Positions 8,456 to 15,931 of a stretch of 37,823 nt of DNA are shown piece by piece. Source of the stretch: Candidatus Colicola equi. Lineage in GTDB: Bacteria; Bacteroidota; Bacteroidia; Bacteroidales; Paludibacteraceae. The position numbers and the translations under genes are program-made. Location: assembly GCA_018066175.1 (NCBI GenBank), contig JAGHRV010000002.1, forward strand, positions 1-37,823. Direction: 5' to 3'. The notes beneath the pieces were generated by a model. The model was given only the letters and a program-made list of their open reading frames with translations. It made no database searches and was not told the DNA's origin. How positions within the stretch are numbered: position 1 is the first letter of the stretch; the number at the start of each line of letters is the position of its first letter.

Positions 8456-9415
8456 ATGGAAAAACCTTATGTATTAGGCCTTGATATGGGCGGAACAAAC
8501 AGCGTATTAGGCGTAGTTGATGCTCGCGGTCAAGTTTTGGCGCGCACATCCATCAAAACCCAACAGTTCACAGACATTAATGAGTATGTAGACGCTCTCT
8601 ATACGGAGGCGGTCAAGATTGTAGATCCTCTTGGAGGCTTTGATGCTTTTAGAGGTCTTGGTGCCGGCGTTCCTAATGGTAACTACTATACCGGCAACAT
8701 TGAGTTCGCTCCCAACCTGCCATGGAAGGGCGTGGTACCCTTTGCTGAGTTGATGAGCAAGAAATTTGGTATTCCTTGCAAAATCACTAATGATGCTAAT
8801 GCAGCTGCGCAAGGCGAGATGATTTATGGTGCAGCCAAAGGTATGAAGGATTTTATCATGATTACACTAGGCACCGGTGTCGGTTCCGGTATCGTGATTG
8901 ATGGTAAAGTTGTTTATGGCAACGATGGCTTTGCCGGTGAATTAGGTCACGTTTGTATCGATCGTAGCCAGAACGCTCGTTTATGCGGTTGCGGTGGTAA
9001 AGGTCACTTAGAGGCTTATGCCAGCGCAACAGGTGTTGCTAGAACGGCTAAAGAGATTATTTCTACTACCACCAAACCCACTACATTACGTCAATTAGAT
9101 ATTGATAGCATTACTTCCTACGATGTATTTAAAGCTGCTGAAGCCGGAGACGAAGTGGCAAAGGAAATCTTTGACTTTACCGGTAAGTGCTTAGGCGAAG
9201 CCTTTGCTAACTTTGTGGTTTTCTCTGCTCCCGAAGCTATTATTATGTTCGGTGGACTGACTAAAGCTGGTCATTGGCTGATGGATCCTATCGTCAAATC
9301 GCTGAACGATAACGTAATGCGTTTATGGAAAAACAAAGTTAAAGTGCTCTTCTCTGAATTAAAAGAAGCAGATGCTGCTGTGCTGGGAGCCAGCTCTCTG
9401 GCTTGGGAAGCATAA
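8456..9415 (+). CDS. ROK-family sugar kinase (probable glucokinase)
   Basis: The 319-residue protein shows the ROK pattern: the phosphate-binding LGLDMGGTN at the N-terminus, TNDANAAAQGE containing the catalytic aspartate, TLGTGVGSGIV, the sugar-binding GELGH, and the zinc motif CGCGGKGHLE. The usual ROK zinc motif ends in G-C-x-E, so one cysteine is replaced here by histidine, which could still bind zinc. It should phosphorylate glucose or an amino sugar such as N-acetylglucosamine or N-acetylmannosamine with ATP in the cytoplasm, and the specificity is not readable. It has its own promoter, and the stop codon directly abuts the start of the deacetylase gene, so the two form an operon. No DNA-binding domain is present, so it is a kinase and not a NagC-type repressor. 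Confidence 0.85.
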   Translation: MEKPYVLGLDMGGTNSVLGVVDARGQVLARTSIKTQQFTDINEYVDALYTEAVKIVDPLGGFDAFRGLGAGVPNGNYYTGNIEFAPNLPWKGVVPFAELMSKKFGIPCKITNDANAAAQGEMIYGAAKGMKDFIMITLGTGVGSGIVIDGKVVYGNDGFAGELGHVCIDRSQNARLCGCGGKGHLEAYASATGVARTAKEIISTTTKPTTLRQLDIDSITSYDVFKAAEAGDEVAKEIFDFTGKCLGEAFANFVVFSAPEAIIMFGGLTKAGHWLMDPIVKSLNDNVMRLWKNKVKVLFSELKEADAAVLGASSLAWEA

Positions 9416-10063
9416 ATGCGTATCAATCCGAATATATTATACCAAATACCCTCATGGCTGCAACGATTGGTTCCGGGGGTAGAATGGAGGGGAGATAAAA
9501 CGCACAAATGTGTCTATCTCACCTTTGATGATGGTCCGGTACCTGAGGTCACTCCTCAGGTATTGGACATTTTAGACCGTTATCAAGTTAAAGCCACTTT
9601 CTTTTGGGTAGGGGAGAACGTATATCGTTATCCTGAACTGGCTCAGGAAGTGTTCCGTAGAGGACATCAGATTGGCAATCATACCTTTAATCACCTGCCC
9701 AGTATCCGCGTCAGCCATTCAATCTATTCTATGAACTGGCAATTATGCGACGAAGTGATATCAAAAACCTTAGGTCCTAAGTGGAAGAGTCATCTGTTCC
9801 GACCTCCTTATGGACGAATGCGTCCTCGCCAGCAAAAACAAGTAGGAAAGGACCATCGTATTATCCTTTGGGATATACTCACGCATGATTACAATAAGGA
9901 TTACACGCCCGCACGCATTACGCGCATAGTGCAACGATATATGCGTAATGGCAGTATCATTCTCATGCACGACAGTAAAAAAAGTGCCCCCAATACATTA
10001 GAGGCACTTCCTATGATTATTGAATGGCTTCAAGCCGAAGGGTACGAGCTCCGTACACTATAA
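9416..10063 (+). CDS. Polysaccharide deacetylase family protein (NodB homology domain)
   Basis: The 215-residue protein is essentially a single NodB domain (carbohydrate esterase family 4). Motif 1 is TFDDGP with the catalytic and metal aspartates, motif 2 is NHTFNH with the two metal histidines, motif 3 is RPPYGR, motif 4 is WDILTHDY, and motif 5 is ILMHDS with the catalytic histidine. Such enzymes remove N- or O-acetyl groups from peptidoglycan, chitin oligomers or other glycans. No clear signal peptide is visible, although the start at 9416 is fixed by the preceding stop at 9413-9415. The N-terminal stretch (LYQIPSWLQRLVPG) is only weakly hydrophobic, so where it acts is uncertain. It is the last gene of its operon and abuts the convergent lipoprotein gene without any spacer. 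Confidence 0.87.
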   Translation: MRINPNILYQIPSWLQRLVPGVEWRGDKTHKCVYLTFDDGPVPEVTPQVLDILDRYQVKATFFWVGENVYRYPELAQEVFRRGHQIGNHTFNHLPSIRVSHSIYSMNWQLCDEVISKTLGPKWKSHLFRPPYGRMRPRQQKQVGKDHRIILWDILTHDYNKDYTPARITRIVQRYMRNGSIILMHDSKKSAPNTLEALPMIIEWLQAEGYELRTL

Positions 10064-11956
10064 TTACTTCTTCTTCGCATTTCCATCCTTTCGAATGGCC
10101 TCCGGTTTCTGGTCCAATAGTGGAATGGACTGCCAACCAAAAGTCTCTTCAAAGTTCCAGTTTGCCCGCAGATTCAGTTTCTTGGGGAAATAAATGACTT
10201 GCTCAGGTTGTCTTTTCTCTGCTAAACTGCCAGTGGTCCATTTGCCGTCACCATTGATATCCAAGATGAGACGCATATAATACACCCCCGGCTCTATATT
10301 AGCAAAAGTAGTGCGATTGGGACGAGCTGCCTGCTCATAAACGGGCTTATCCTGAGCATTCAATAACTGAATAATAATCGTTGGGTCGTAAGGTTGCAAG
10401 ATGATATCAATCGTGGAGTATTCTTCAATAGAACGTACACGGATAGAGTATTTATCCTCCTTATTGGCTGCGCCATATACATCGCTAATGGCCGCAGAAT
10501 CCAGTAATAAACGATACTCCGAATCACTCTTCCAGTTGTAATAAATAGGCAATTGCAGCATACATCCGCTGATGGATGGCATCGTAAAAGGCACATCTGT
10601 CCAAACCGTATCGTTATGCAACATCTGCAGGTGAATCTTGTCCTTGGAATACGCTCCTAATGGTGTTGCACTCACCAACGCCAAGGTATCAAAGTAATTC
10701 ATAGGTTGCTTGCTATTCAGTTTGAGCGTTAATCCTGTCTTCTGCTTCTTTTGTAACATGGCTTTTTTAGTGCGTTCTGACATAAAAGGAGCACGATAGA
10801 CCGCTAATATAGTATCCGTCTGACTAACTAAGTTATATACTGAATCGGTTTTGACATAGGTCATCGCAAAACGTATGCTGTCCATCTGAATAGCCGACGA
10901 GTCGGTCAGCCAATATGTAATAGTGTCTAATGTGGCATTGGCTTGTACTAAACAATGTTCTAAGAAGTTCACCCAAGTGGTGTCTGTGCCCAACGTATCG
11001 TCCTCTAAACGCAAAGCCGACAGAGTAGGTAATTGCGGCTGTGGTGCACCAAAAATCAACTGAAAAGCATGTGCTTCTTTACGGAATGCGCGTTGGAAAT
11101 AAAGCCGTTGCACATCTTCTTTAAATAGATACAACAACAAATCAGAGGGCTCATAATACACATACTCGGCGGTGAAAACACTATCAGGTATGCGATTGCC
11201 CACACTGTCTAAAGTGTCTTTTAGAAACAGCGTATCCGTCTCAATGCGTGAATTGATATAAGGAGTAATGGGCTCATCATAGAACGCTAATCCTTCTCCG
11301 GGCTGATGCACATAGTCGCGACTATTATCCTGCAAAGCATACAACTTATATGTGCCGGGCTTGATATTCTTAATAGAGAACTCTCCTTCAGAATTGGTGC
11401 GACCAATACGAATGAATGGGGTAGAATGGAAGGCACTATCACCTGCTTCTTCGTGCAATCCCACAACGATGCAGGATACCGGATTAAGGTTCTCTGCATC
11501 AATCAAGTGACCGAAAATGGCTAATGAATCGATTGTCTCGCCTGTCGAAAATGCAAAAGTAAGGTCCTCGTAAGGATTCTTTTCGTGCAAATCAACTATC
11601 TGATTACCAAAATCAATCGTATAGGTCGTGTTTTCTTGTAAACTATCTTGAAAAAGCACCGACACATGCTTGCCGACTGCTTTTATTTCCGGAACATGCT
11701 TTTGTGGTGGGGAAACCAAGATATTATCTACAGCCCCTTCTATCTGCACATATTCATCAAAGTTAAGTACTACCTCTTTGCTCTGTACATTGGTGGCTCC
11801 ATTGGCGGGAGACGACTTAACTATAACCGGAGCGATACTGTCTATCGGACCGCCTTGTGGACCTACACCGCGATTGGCACAACCGGTGGATAAGTGGCAA
11901 AGAACGAGAATGCCTATAACTACCCCAAAAATTATCAGTCTATTAATCTTACTCAT
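10064..11956 (-). CDS. Ig-like domain lipoprotein of Bacteroidetes type
   Basis: The 630-residue protein starts at the ATG at 11956, which begins a lipoprotein signal: MSKINRL, a hydrophobic stretch, then LSTGC. A start 35 codons earlier would bury the signal peptide inside the preceding gene. After the cysteine comes ANRGVGPQGGPIDS and an SbsA-type Ig-like domain (about residues 35-130, with SPANGATNV and ENTTYTIDFG). A carboxypeptidase-regulatory-like beta-sandwich follows (NSEGEFSIKNIKPGTYKLYA). The remainder is a long beta-rich region without a recognised motif. Families of this kind are outer-membrane-anchored and of unknown function. It begins two bases before the protease gene ends and is last in a five-gene operon with YigZ, acyltransferase, CoaD and S41 protease. 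Confidence 0.8.
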   Translation of the reverse strand: MSKINRLIIFGVVIGILVLCHLSTGCANRGVGPQGGPIDSIAPVIVKSSPANGATNVQSKEVVLNFDEYVQIEGAVDNILVSPPQKHVPEIKAVGKHVSVLFQDSLQENTTYTIDFGNQIVDLHEKNPYEDLTFAFSTGETIDSLAIFGHLIDAENLNPVSCIVVGLHEEAGDSAFHSTPFIRIGRTNSEGEFSIKNIKPGTYKLYALQDNSRDYVHQPGEGLAFYDEPITPYINSRIETDTLFLKDTLDSVGNRIPDSVFTAEYVYYEPSDLLLYLFKEDVQRLYFQRAFRKEAHAFQLIFGAPQPQLPTLSALRLEDDTLGTDTTWVNFLEHCLVQANATLDTITYWLTDSSAIQMDSIRFAMTYVKTDSVYNLVSQTDTILAVYRAPFMSERTKKAMLQKKQKTGLTLKLNSKQPMNYFDTLALVSATPLGAYSKDKIHLQMLHNDTVWTDVPFTMPSISGCMLQLPIYYNWKSDSEYRLLLDSAAISDVYGAANKEDKYSIRVRSIEEYSTIDIILQPYDPTIIIQLLNAQDKPVYEQAARPNRTTFANIEPGVYYMRLILDINGDGKWTTGSLAEKRQPEQVIYFPKKLNLRANWNFEETFGWQSIPLLDQKPEAIRKDGNAKKK

Positions 11957-11957
11957 A

Positions 11958-13544
11958 TTATTCTTTTTCAAATGCTTTAATGGCTTGTTTAAGTTCTTTA
12001 TCGGTACGAAGCATAAACGCAATACGTCCCTCTTGGAAGTAATACCGTTGCATGATTTCACTACCTAAGGCACTCTTAACGGCCTCTTTATTGCGCTCAA
12101 TAGCCTCTCGGAATGATGGCGTCAGTTTTTGCTTCAATTGTTCTATCTCATGTATAATAGTGGAGTCTATATCCTCGTGTTTTGCCAAGTCCAATATGCC
12201 TTTCAATTGTTTGCCGGTTTCTGTCTCATAGGTAAATTTACGATGGTCTAAGAACTCCATAAACGCCTCTATATCGTTGTCAGAAAGGGTGAAATGCGTG
12301 GCATCTGCTACAGAATCATGGCTGGCTTTATACCGAGTGGCATAGTCAAACAGCATGTGCTCTCTATACAAAGCATACGTAATGTCTAACTTATCCGAAT
12401 CACTCAGTACGATATCCGGCAATATACCTCCGGCTGTGTCGCGCTTGAGGGCATGACCTTTTTGACGCTCAGCATAATCAATAGCCTGTATGCATCGACC
12501 GGAAGGCAAGTAATAATGCGACGTTGTTACTTTCAAATGACCATCATAAGCGATGGGACGAACCGACTGCACTAAACCCTTACCAAAGGTACGTTGCCCC
12601 ACTATGGTCGCACGATGCAGATCTTGCAATCCACCACTCACTATCTCGGCGGCCGATGCCGTATTGCGATCTACCAAAATAACCAATGGCATATCCGGAT
12701 AGAGTGGAGCCGTCGAGGTGGTATAACTGCGATTAGAAACTTGCGTCTTTCCCTTGGTCGAAACAACCTCCGTTCCCCTCGGAATAAAGTATCCTGCAAT
12801 CTGGATGGCTTCATCTATAATTCCGCCTCCGTTTCCACGAAGGTCAATAATGAGTTTTTGTGTGCCATCTTCGCGCACCATCTTATCTATAGCACGCAGG
12901 AATTCCTTGCTGCTATTAGCTGTGAATTCAGTAAAAAGAATGTACCCGATATGGTCGTCCAAAGTGGTGTAATAAGAAACAGTAGGCAAGTGAATCTCTT
13001 GACGAAGGAAGGTGCGTTCAATCGGCTGTGCTATACCATAGCGTTTGAGCAAAAGATGCACTTCCGTATTGGCCTTGCCTCGCAGTTTATCACTCACTTC
13101 TTTGGTGGTTTTCTTGAAGCATTCCATACCATCCACCTCTAAAATTGTATCTCCGGCTAACACATCATTTTGCTGCGCTGGCATACCATAGTACGGCTCA
13201 CTAATCACAACCACTGAGTCGCGTTGCATAATAATAGCACCTATACCGCCATATTTGCCGGTAGTGAGCATCTTAAGGTTGTCGTCATCTTTCTTGGGTA
13301 TATATACGGTATATGGATCTACATGAGATAGGATAGCCTTCAGACCCGTTTCTAACAGGTCTTCATAATCCAATGTATCCACATAATTCATATCCAACTG
13401 CCGCATTACGTCGTTATAAATCGTAATGGACCGATTGATATCCACCGTCTTGGCTATTGGGGCCTGATCTGCTATCTTGCTCGTTCCTGCCCACAATGGC
13501 AAACAGCCCATCAGCAGCAAAATAAGTATCCGTTCACCTTTCAT
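11958..13544 (-). CDS. S41-family C-terminal processing peptidase
   Basis: The 528-residue protein has an N-terminal secretion signal (ILILLLMGCLPLWAG), then a helical region and a PDZ domain (GGIGAIIMQRDSVVVISEP, VLAGDTILEVDG). The S41 catalytic core has S297 in NTASAAEI and K322 in TFGKGLVQ, a serine-lysine pair spaced by 25 residues as in E. coli Prc/Tsp. The C-terminal 130 residues are helical. It should cleave periplasmic or outer-membrane proteins near their C-termini. The signal contains LMGC, so lipid modification is possible as an alternative to ordinary cleavage after LWAG. The gene lies 9 bases after coaD and 1 base before the Ig-like lipoprotein start, which points to co-expression. 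Confidence 0.92.
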   Translation of the reverse strand: MKGERILILLLMGCLPLWAGTSKIADQAPIAKTVDINRSITIYNDVMRQLDMNYVDTLDYEDLLETGLKAILSHVDPYTVYIPKKDDDNLKMLTTGKYGGIGAIIMQRDSVVVISEPYYGMPAQQNDVLAGDTILEVDGMECFKKTTKEVSDKLRGKANTEVHLLLKRYGIAQPIERTFLRQEIHLPTVSYYTTLDDHIGYILFTEFTANSSKEFLRAIDKMVREDGTQKLIIDLRGNGGGIIDEAIQIAGYFIPRGTEVVSTKGKTQVSNRSYTTSTAPLYPDMPLVILVDRNTASAAEIVSGGLQDLHRATIVGQRTFGKGLVQSVRPIAYDGHLKVTTSHYYLPSGRCIQAIDYAERQKGHALKRDTAGGILPDIVLSDSDKLDITYALYREHMLFDYATRYKASHDSVADATHFTLSDNDIEAFMEFLDHRKFTYETETGKQLKGILDLAKHEDIDSTIIHEIEQLKQKLTPSFREAIERNKEAVKSALGSEIMQRYYFQEGRIAFMLRTDKELKQAIKAFEKE

Positions 13545-13553
13545 TCTGTAGCA

Positions 13554-14003
13554 TTATTTCAGTTTATTAGGCACAAATGCCGACACATCCTTATGATATG
13601 CGTATAAATCTCTAACTAACGTAGATGAAATATGGGCATATTCCGGACGAGTGTACAGCAAAATCGTCTCTATACCACTTAATTGTTTATTGGCCTCTGC
13701 CATATTACGCTCGTATTCAAAGTCCTGCATGCAGCGGATACCGCGTAAAATGAACTTAGCACCTACTTCCTTAGCAAAATCCACAGTCAGACAATCATAG
13801 ATTTGTACATCTACTTTGGGATTGTCTTGGAAGATCTTCTGTATGGCGGCCAAGCGCTCCCGGATAGGGAAGGTCTCTTTCTTAATGGAATTTCGGCCGA
13901 TGCCGATGGTGATATGGTCAAATAATTTTAAGCCTCGATTGACGATATCGTAATGACCGAGGGTAAAGGGATCAAAGGACCCCGGAAAGATGGCTTTTTT
14001 CAT
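13554..14003 (-). CDS. coaD: Phosphopantetheine adenylyltransferase
   Basis: The 149-residue protein catalyses the fourth step of coenzyme A synthesis, joining 4'-phosphopantetheine and ATP to dephospho-CoA. The sequence shows the nucleotidyltransferase signature AIFPGSFDPFTLGHYDIV (T/HxGH motif), RNSIKKETF, the substrate-binding LRGIRCMQDFEYERNMAEAN and the C-terminal SSTLVRDL that corresponds to the ISSTxVRE loop. Length matches the family (about 155-165). The first 32 bases overlap the 3' end of the acyltransferase gene in another frame. The start is firm because MKKAIFPG is the normal N-terminus. Confidence 0.97.
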   Translation of the reverse strand: MKKAIFPGSFDPFTLGHYDIVNRGLKLFDHITIGIGRNSIKKETFPIRERLAAIQKIFQDNPKVDVQIYDCLTVDFAKEVGAKFILRGIRCMQDFEYERNMAEANKQLSGIETILLYTRPEYAHISSTLVRDLYAYHKDVSAFVPNKLK

Positions 14004-14970
14004 AGTTTTTCACTGGATTATTATACATTTCATGCAGTTTTTCCATGAGGAAATCTGTGTCTTTATTCTCAATTTGTATCTTATCACATTGCTGCTGCAA
14101 ATACTGCTCAAATTCCGTGCCACGCTCGTACATTTCGTAATTTCTATGTATCTGAAGGTCAATTTGATTGGCTACAGCCTCTATTTGTTCGTTCTTAGTC
14201 AACGTCCTCAATTCTGTTTCATGCAAGTCCAACCAACGATTGATAGAAGGGGTCAATCTAAACACAACACGTCCTTTTTTGCCGTAAATGCCTGTTTTCA
14301 TCGACAATAAATCATCCTCTTTGCTCTTCTTCCAGCCTTCTATATCGCGTTTGAGTTGCATTTCCTGCGCTTTGAGATAGTCGCAGGGGTCATATTCGTA
14401 ATTGATGCATACTGGACAGAAATTAAGTTTCCGAACGGCTTCCAAAAAGTCTTTTGAACTCATTGATAACATCTTAAGCACTGCATGTTGAGTCAAGTCA
14501 TTACCATCTTTGGCGCGACCTTCACGTTGAGCAAGCCAAATACTCTTTCTATGCTCGCGCAAGTGCATGATATATTTAGATAAGGTCTGACTATTCTGCA
14601 ATAACTCACGAGGTGAGCCGTCTCGTATAACCACAAAAGCGCAGTTAAAACGCACAAATGGCTCAATCCACCATTTACCGAATAGGTTATTACCTATGCC
14701 TATAAATGGACGAATCCCATAGCGTTTCTCCACCAATAAACTCAACCATGCCGAATCCATTACGATGTCTCTATGATTGGTAATAAAGAATGCTCCATGA
14801 CGGATGTCGTGCTCAATCTCCTTCCTGGCTCCGTCGGCATAATCTAAACGCAAAGAAGTGGTTGTCTTTTTAGCAATATGTTGCAAATAAGGCCAATGAA
14901 TCAGCACATCCGCCAAAACTCTTAACGGATCAACTCTCCATGCCCGAATATGTTTGAATTCGTTTCTCAT
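13972..14970 (-). CDS. PlsC-like glycerol-phosphate acyltransferase family protein
   Basis: The 332-residue protein carries acyltransferase motifs: FFITNHRDIVMDSAW with the catalytic histidine, FNCAFVVIRDGS as the glycerophosphate-binding block, and IWLAQREGRAKDG in place of the PEGTRS block. It is probably a lysophospholipid or other membrane-lipid acyltransferase on the inner face of the membrane. The first block reads H-x5-D, whereas the classic motif is H-x4-D; I believe this is usual for the Bacteroidetes subgroup. There is no strong transmembrane helix, and the last 70 residues look helical and charged. The start overlaps the stop of the YigZ-like gene as ATGA, and the end overlaps coaD by 32 bases. 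Confidence 0.8.
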   Translation of the reverse strand: MRNEFKHIRAWRVDPLRVLADVLIHWPYLQHIAKKTTTSLRLDYADGARKEIEHDIRHGAFFITNHRDIVMDSAWLSLLVEKRYGIRPFIGIGNNLFGKWWIEPFVRFNCAFVVIRDGSPRELLQNSQTLSKYIMHLREHRKSIWLAQREGRAKDGNDLTQHAVLKMLSMSSKDFLEAVRKLNFCPVCINYEYDPCDYLKAQEMQLKRDIEGWKKSKEDDLLSMKTGIYGKKGRVVFRLTPSINRWLDLHETELRTLTKNEQIEAVANQIDLQIHRNYEMYERGTEFEQYLQQQCDKIQIENKDTDFLMEKLHEMYNNPVKNYEKSHLSGVL

Positions 14971-15317
14971 ATGTTACTTATCGCACTTTTCGTTGCTTCT
15001 CTATAGGCTACCATCAAACCTCCGGTTCCCAATAATGTTCCACCAAAATACCTAACTACCACCACCAATATATTGTCCAATTTAGCAGCATCTATTGTGC
15101 GTAGGATAGGGATTCCTGCCGTACCGTGTGGCTCACCATCGTCCTTGGTTCGGAATAAGTTAGGACCCAATCGGTAAGCGTAGCATACATGCCGCGCATC
15201 ATGGTACTTCTTCTTGTACCACGCAATCCGCGCCTTTGCCTCTTCCTCGCTTCCAATCGGCTCTGCAAAACTCAGAAACTTACTGCCGCGGTCCTTATAT
15301 AGTCCTTCATATACCAT
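14967..15317 (-). CDS. YigZ/IMPACT-family protein, single-domain form
   Basis: The protein of 116 residues has the UPF0029 (Impact N-terminal) pattern: EGLYKDRGSKFLSFAEPI, DARHVCYAYRLG, RTKDDGEPHGTAGIPIL and VVVVRYFGGTLLGTGGL. Usual bacterial YigZ proteins are about 200 residues with a second DUF1949 domain. Here a TGA ends the protein immediately after the first domain, overlapping the next start codon. The function of the family is uncertain; yeast and mammalian relatives regulate Gcn2. I choose the ATG at 15317 because a promoter ends just upstream at 15338, and the longer frame would begin inside the promoter. It is the first gene of a five-gene operon. Confidence 0.82.
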   Translation of the reverse strand: MVYEGLYKDRGSKFLSFAEPIGSEEEAKARIAWYKKKYHDARHVCYAYRLGPNLFRTKDDGEPHGTAGIPILRTIDAAKLDNILVVVVRYFGGTLLGTGGLMVAYREATKSAISNI

Positions 15318-15337
15318 CTTTAAACGAAAAATGTGCG

Positions 15338-15369
15338 CAAAGGTACGGTTTTTTTTTGAAATACGCAAG
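15338..15369 (-). promoter_or_regulatory. Promoter of the yigZ-coaD-S41 protease operon
   Basis: On the minus strand, CTTG (15369-15366) precedes TACCTTTG (15345-15338) with 20 bp between. The stretch TTGCGTATTTCAAA at the -33 side also occurs at the same place in the fabD promoter. The element is back to back with the promoter of the PepSY-like gene, 15 bp apart. Confidence 0.72.
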
Positions 15370-15384
15370 TTTTTTAGCAAAATA

Positions 15385-15416
15385 TTTGTGCAATTACAAA
15401 ATAATTTGTAACTTTG
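15385..15416 (+). promoter_or_regulatory. Promoter of the PepSY-like/gcvP genes
   Basis: TTTG at 15385-15388 and TAACTTTG at 15409-15416 are 20 bp apart. The -33 side reads TTTGTGCAATTACAAA, with TTTGT/ACAAA arms. The leader to the ATG at 15473 is about 50 bases. Confidence 0.75.
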
Positions 15417-15472
15417 CAGGCGGAAAGATTATGTTTTGACAATATTATTAACAACATATAAAACGTATTATT

Positions 15473-15907
15473 ATGAAAAAAATCCTTGTTTTTTGTGCAG
15501 CTCTGCTTTCGTCAGTTGCGATGTTTGCTAACGATGTACTAGTTACGGTTGACCAAATGCCGGAACCGGCGCAGTTGTTCCTAAAAACGTATTTCCAAGA
15601 TGACAACATCGCTTATGTCACGGCTGATCGTGCGATCACTTTCGTTACAGGATACGAAGTTCGTTTATCTGATGGTACGGAAATAGAATTCCAACGCAAT
15701 GGCTCGCTCAAAAAAATTGAATGCAAAATGCGCCCTATGCCCGAAGGTATCGTGCCTGCCAAGATGGTTGCTTACATCCAGGCTTCTTTCCCAAATGTAT
15801 TGATTAAAGAGTACAAAATTGACTACTTTGGTCAGAAAATTGAACTCACCAATGGCCTTGAATTGGTCTTTGACAATGCCGGAAATCCTCGTGGAATAGA
15901 TGATTGA
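15473..15907 (+). CDS. Secreted PepSY-like (DUF2874-type) protein
   Basis: The 144-residue protein starts with a clear signal peptide (MKKILVFCAALLSSVAMFA, cleavage probably before NDVLV). The mature part is two similar halves. Each has an amphipathic helix (EPAQLFLKTYFQD; PAKMVAYIQASFPN) followed by beta strands ending in a hydrophobic hairpin (YEVRLSDGTEIEFQRNGSL; QKIELTNGLELVFDNAGNP). This is the arrangement of the Bacteroidetes PepSY-like family, periplasmic proteins with a BLIP-like fold and no known catalytic residues. It may bind a protease or another protein, but no partner is evident. It has its own promoter and sits 24 bases before gcvP. A functional link to glycine cleavage is not indicated. 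Confidence 0.78.
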   Translation: MKKILVFCAALLSSVAMFANDVLVTVDQMPEPAQLFLKTYFQDDNIAYVTADRAITFVTGYEVRLSDGTEIEFQRNGSLKKIECKMRPMPEGIVPAKMVAYIQASFPNVLIKEYKIDYFGQKIELTNGLELVFDNAGNPRGIDD

Positions 15908-15931
15908 TAGTAAATAATAAACATCATAGAT

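Noticed and set aside
11957..12061. 35-residue N-terminal extension of the Ig-like lipoprotein
   Set aside because: It lies inside the protease gene in another frame, and the lipoprotein signal begins at the ATG at 11956.
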